The position numbers and the translations under genes were made by a program. Of a DNA stretch of 64,000 nucleotides, positions 62,564 to 64,000 are shown one piece after another. The DNA comes from Pseudomonas guineae. Its GTDB lineage: Bacteria; Pseudomonadota; Gammaproteobacteria; Pseudomonadales; Pseudomonadaceae. The notes under the pieces were generated by a model. That model was not told the origin of the DNA, made no database searches, and saw only the letters and a program-made list of their open reading frames with translations. The stretch is from the NCBI RefSeq assembly GCF_900113745.1, contig NZ_FOQL01000001.1, positions 1,364,001 through 1,428,000 on the forward strand, given 5' to 3'. How positions within the stretch are numbered: position 1 is the first letter of the stretch; each line of letters begins with the position of its first letter.

Positions 62564-63906
62564 CAGCGCAGCCAGTACACCGCCAGTCCGGCCAACGCCG
62601 AGACCAGCAGCACCTCCATCACTCCGCGCTTGAAGCGCAACAACGCCACGGCAGCCGCCAGGGCAAGCAACGCTGACGGCCAGTCGAATGTGCCGGCAAA
62701 GCCCTGCGGCCAGAGTACGTGGTAGGCAAAGAACAGCGCCAGGTTGAGAATCACCCCAACCACGGCGGCGGTAATCGCTGTCAGCGGCGCGGTGAATTTC
62801 AGCTCGCCATGAGTCGATTCCACCAGCGGCCCGCCGGCGAGGATGAACAGAAAAGACGGCAGAAAGGTGAACCAGGTAACCAACGCCGCTGCCAGTGCGC
62901 CGCTGATAAACCCCGAATCACTGCCAAATACCGGCTGCAGGTAAGCACCAATAAACGCGACAAAGGCCACCACCATGATCAGCGGCCCCGGCGTGCTTTC
63001 ACCCAAGGCCAGGCCGTCGATCATCTGCGTTGGCGTCAGCCAGCTGTAGTGGCCGATCGCGCCCTGATAGACATACGGCAGGACCGCATAGGCACCGCCG
63101 AAAGTCAGCAGGGCGGCCTTGGTAAAGAACCAGGCCATCTGCGTCAGCGTACCGCCCCAGCCATACAGCGCAGTCAGCAAGCCCATTGGCAGCAGCCAGA
63201 GCAGCGCGCCGACCAACAGCAACAGCGCCAGTCGTGAGGCGCGAAAGCGCGTATGCGCCGCCGGCGGGCTGTTGTCATCAATCAACGCCGGACCGTAGGA
63301 CTTATTTTGCGCCGCATGCGCGCCGCCCAGGCTGAACTGCTCGGGCAAGAACCGGCCGCCGAGGTAGCCGAGCAGCGCAGCGCCGATCACGATCAAGGGA
63401 AACGGCAGGTTGAAGACGAAGATCGCCACAAAGGATGCCCCGGCAATCCCCCACAGCCAGTTGTTCTGCAACGCCCGCGAGCCAATGCGCCAGGCCGCCT
63501 GCAGCACAATCGCGGTGACCGCCGGCTTGATCCCGTAGAAAAGCCCCGCCACCAGCGGCGCATCACCGTAGGCGATATACAGCCAAGACAGACCGATCAG
63601 AATAAACAGTGACGGCAGCACGAACAGCACACCGGCCAGCACGCCGCCCCAGGTGCGGTGCAGCAACCAGCCAATATAGGTGGCCAGTTGTTGCGCCTCC
63701 GGCCCCGGCAGCAACATGCAGTAGTTCAGCGCATGCAGAAAACGCCGCTCGGACAGCCAGCGCCGCTTCTCAACCAGCTCCTGGTGCATGATCGCGATCT
63801 GCCCCGCCGGCCCACCGAAGCTGATCAGGCCGAGTTTTAACCAGAACCAGAAGGCCTCACGCAGGCTGACTACGGGCGGCGCGGTGTGTGCAGACGACTC
63901 GGACAT
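62563..63906 (-). CDS. chrA: Chromate efflux transporter
   Basis: The ATG at 63906 gives 447 aa (a GTG four codons earlier is an alternative). CHR family with two homologous halves, each about six TM helices: the first has ISFGGPAGQIAIMHQELV and LNYCMLLPGPEAQQLATYIG; the second has LLTFGGAYAVLPYVYQGAIG and GLALGESTPGPLIMVVAFV. The long, two-domain type confers chromate efflux or sulfate-analogue export. The loop between halves (about 195-225) is polar. It is convergent with puuA and its promoter lies at the right edge of the window, where 94 bp show nothing further. Confidence 0.92.
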   Translation of the reverse strand: MSESSAHTAPPVVSLREAFWFWLKLGLISFGGPAGQIAIMHQELVEKRRWLSERRFLHALNYCMLLPGPEAQQLATYIGWLLHRTWGGVLAGVLFVLPSLFILIGLSWLYIAYGDAPLVAGLFYGIKPAVTAIVLQAAWRIGSRALQNNWLWGIAGASFVAIFVFNLPFPLIVIGAALLGYLGGRFLPEQFSLGGAHAAQNKSYGPALIDDNSPPAAHTRFRASRLALLLLVGALLWLLPMGLLTALYGWGGTLTQMAWFFTKAALLTFGGAYAVLPYVYQGAIGHYSWLTPTQMIDGLALGESTPGPLIMVVAFVAFIGAYLQPVFGSDSGFISGALAAALVTWFTFLPSFLFILAGGPLVESTHGELKFTAPLTAITAAVVGVILNLALFFAYHVLWPQGFAGTFDWPSALLALAAAVALLRFKRGVMEVLLVSALAGLAVYWLR

Positions 63907-64000
63907 GGCGCAACTCACGGCAATAAATGCGGTCGCACTATAGCGCGCTTTGATGACAATTTAAGTCGGTTCGCCACTCAAGCGCAGGCCTGGATTTCCG

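Overview
The window is a GC-rich chromosomal stretch of a gammaproteobacterium, almost certainly a Pseudomonas. The block pckA - hslO - PAP2 phosphatase - hslR - rimB - rimK - (c-di-GMP gene) - envZ/ompR (amgS/amgR) - tex - PaaI thioesterase - gshA (20.2-36.5 kb) follows the gene order I recall for the P. aeruginosa chromosome. The aguB/aguA, OprE-like porin, desA and PAS-GGDEF-EAL neighbours (37-51 kb) recall a second P. aeruginosa neighbourhood. REP-like palindromes of Pseudomonas type lie near 20.13 and 38.05 kb. I saw no tRNA, rRNA, insertion sequence, phage or CRISPR array.

Layout: 0-0.8 kb, end of an MCE-type lipid ABC transporter operon and its lipoprotein. 0.8-3.8 kb, a histidine kinase, a REC-PAS-LuxR regulator and a small exported molybdopterin-fold protein, all on the minus strand. 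4.2-17.5 kb, a large divergent Tad/Flp (type IVc pilus) locus on the plus strand. It encodes the Flp pilin, a 691-aa TadG-like protein, a TadE-like protein, an exported unknown, a pilin-like protein with a long ectodomain, a CpaB carrying tandem DG repeats, the secretin, an FHA-CpaF ATPase, TadB, TadC, a DUF192 protein, a TadD-like lipoprotein and a second TadE. No TadZ or prepilin peptidase gene is present. 17.6-25.8 kb, recQ-type helicase, pckA and stress/translation genes. 25.8-36.9 kb, a 1256-aa MASE1-PAS-GGDEF-EAL protein, envZ/ompR, tex, gshA and a small RMF-like protein. 37-39.3 kb, aguBA. 39.4-41 kb, mgtE with a duplicated N domain. 41-45 kb, a BigR-type sulfide/persulfide operon on the minus strand. 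45.2-48.2 kb, OprD-family porin and desA. 48.4-58.4 kb, a five-gene signalling operon (GGDEF/EAL, REC-HDOD, giant histidine kinase, CheY-like, Hpt-REC-REC-GGDEF). 58.5-64 kb, a fasciclin protein, a gamma-glutamyl-putrescine cluster (oxidase, XRE-cupin regulator, synthetase) and chrA.

Three themes tie genes together. AguB/AguA make putrescine from agmatine and the 59.2-62.5 kb cluster can consume it. Three proteins make or degrade c-di-GMP, two of them in or next to phosphorelay components. The pilus locus has its own divergent sensor/regulator pair. The Tad locus is the best candidate for something not fully described: its core machine is recognisable, but about half of its proteins are large, repeat-bearing or unknown, and two share a DxDG-type repeat that may form part of the extracellular structure.
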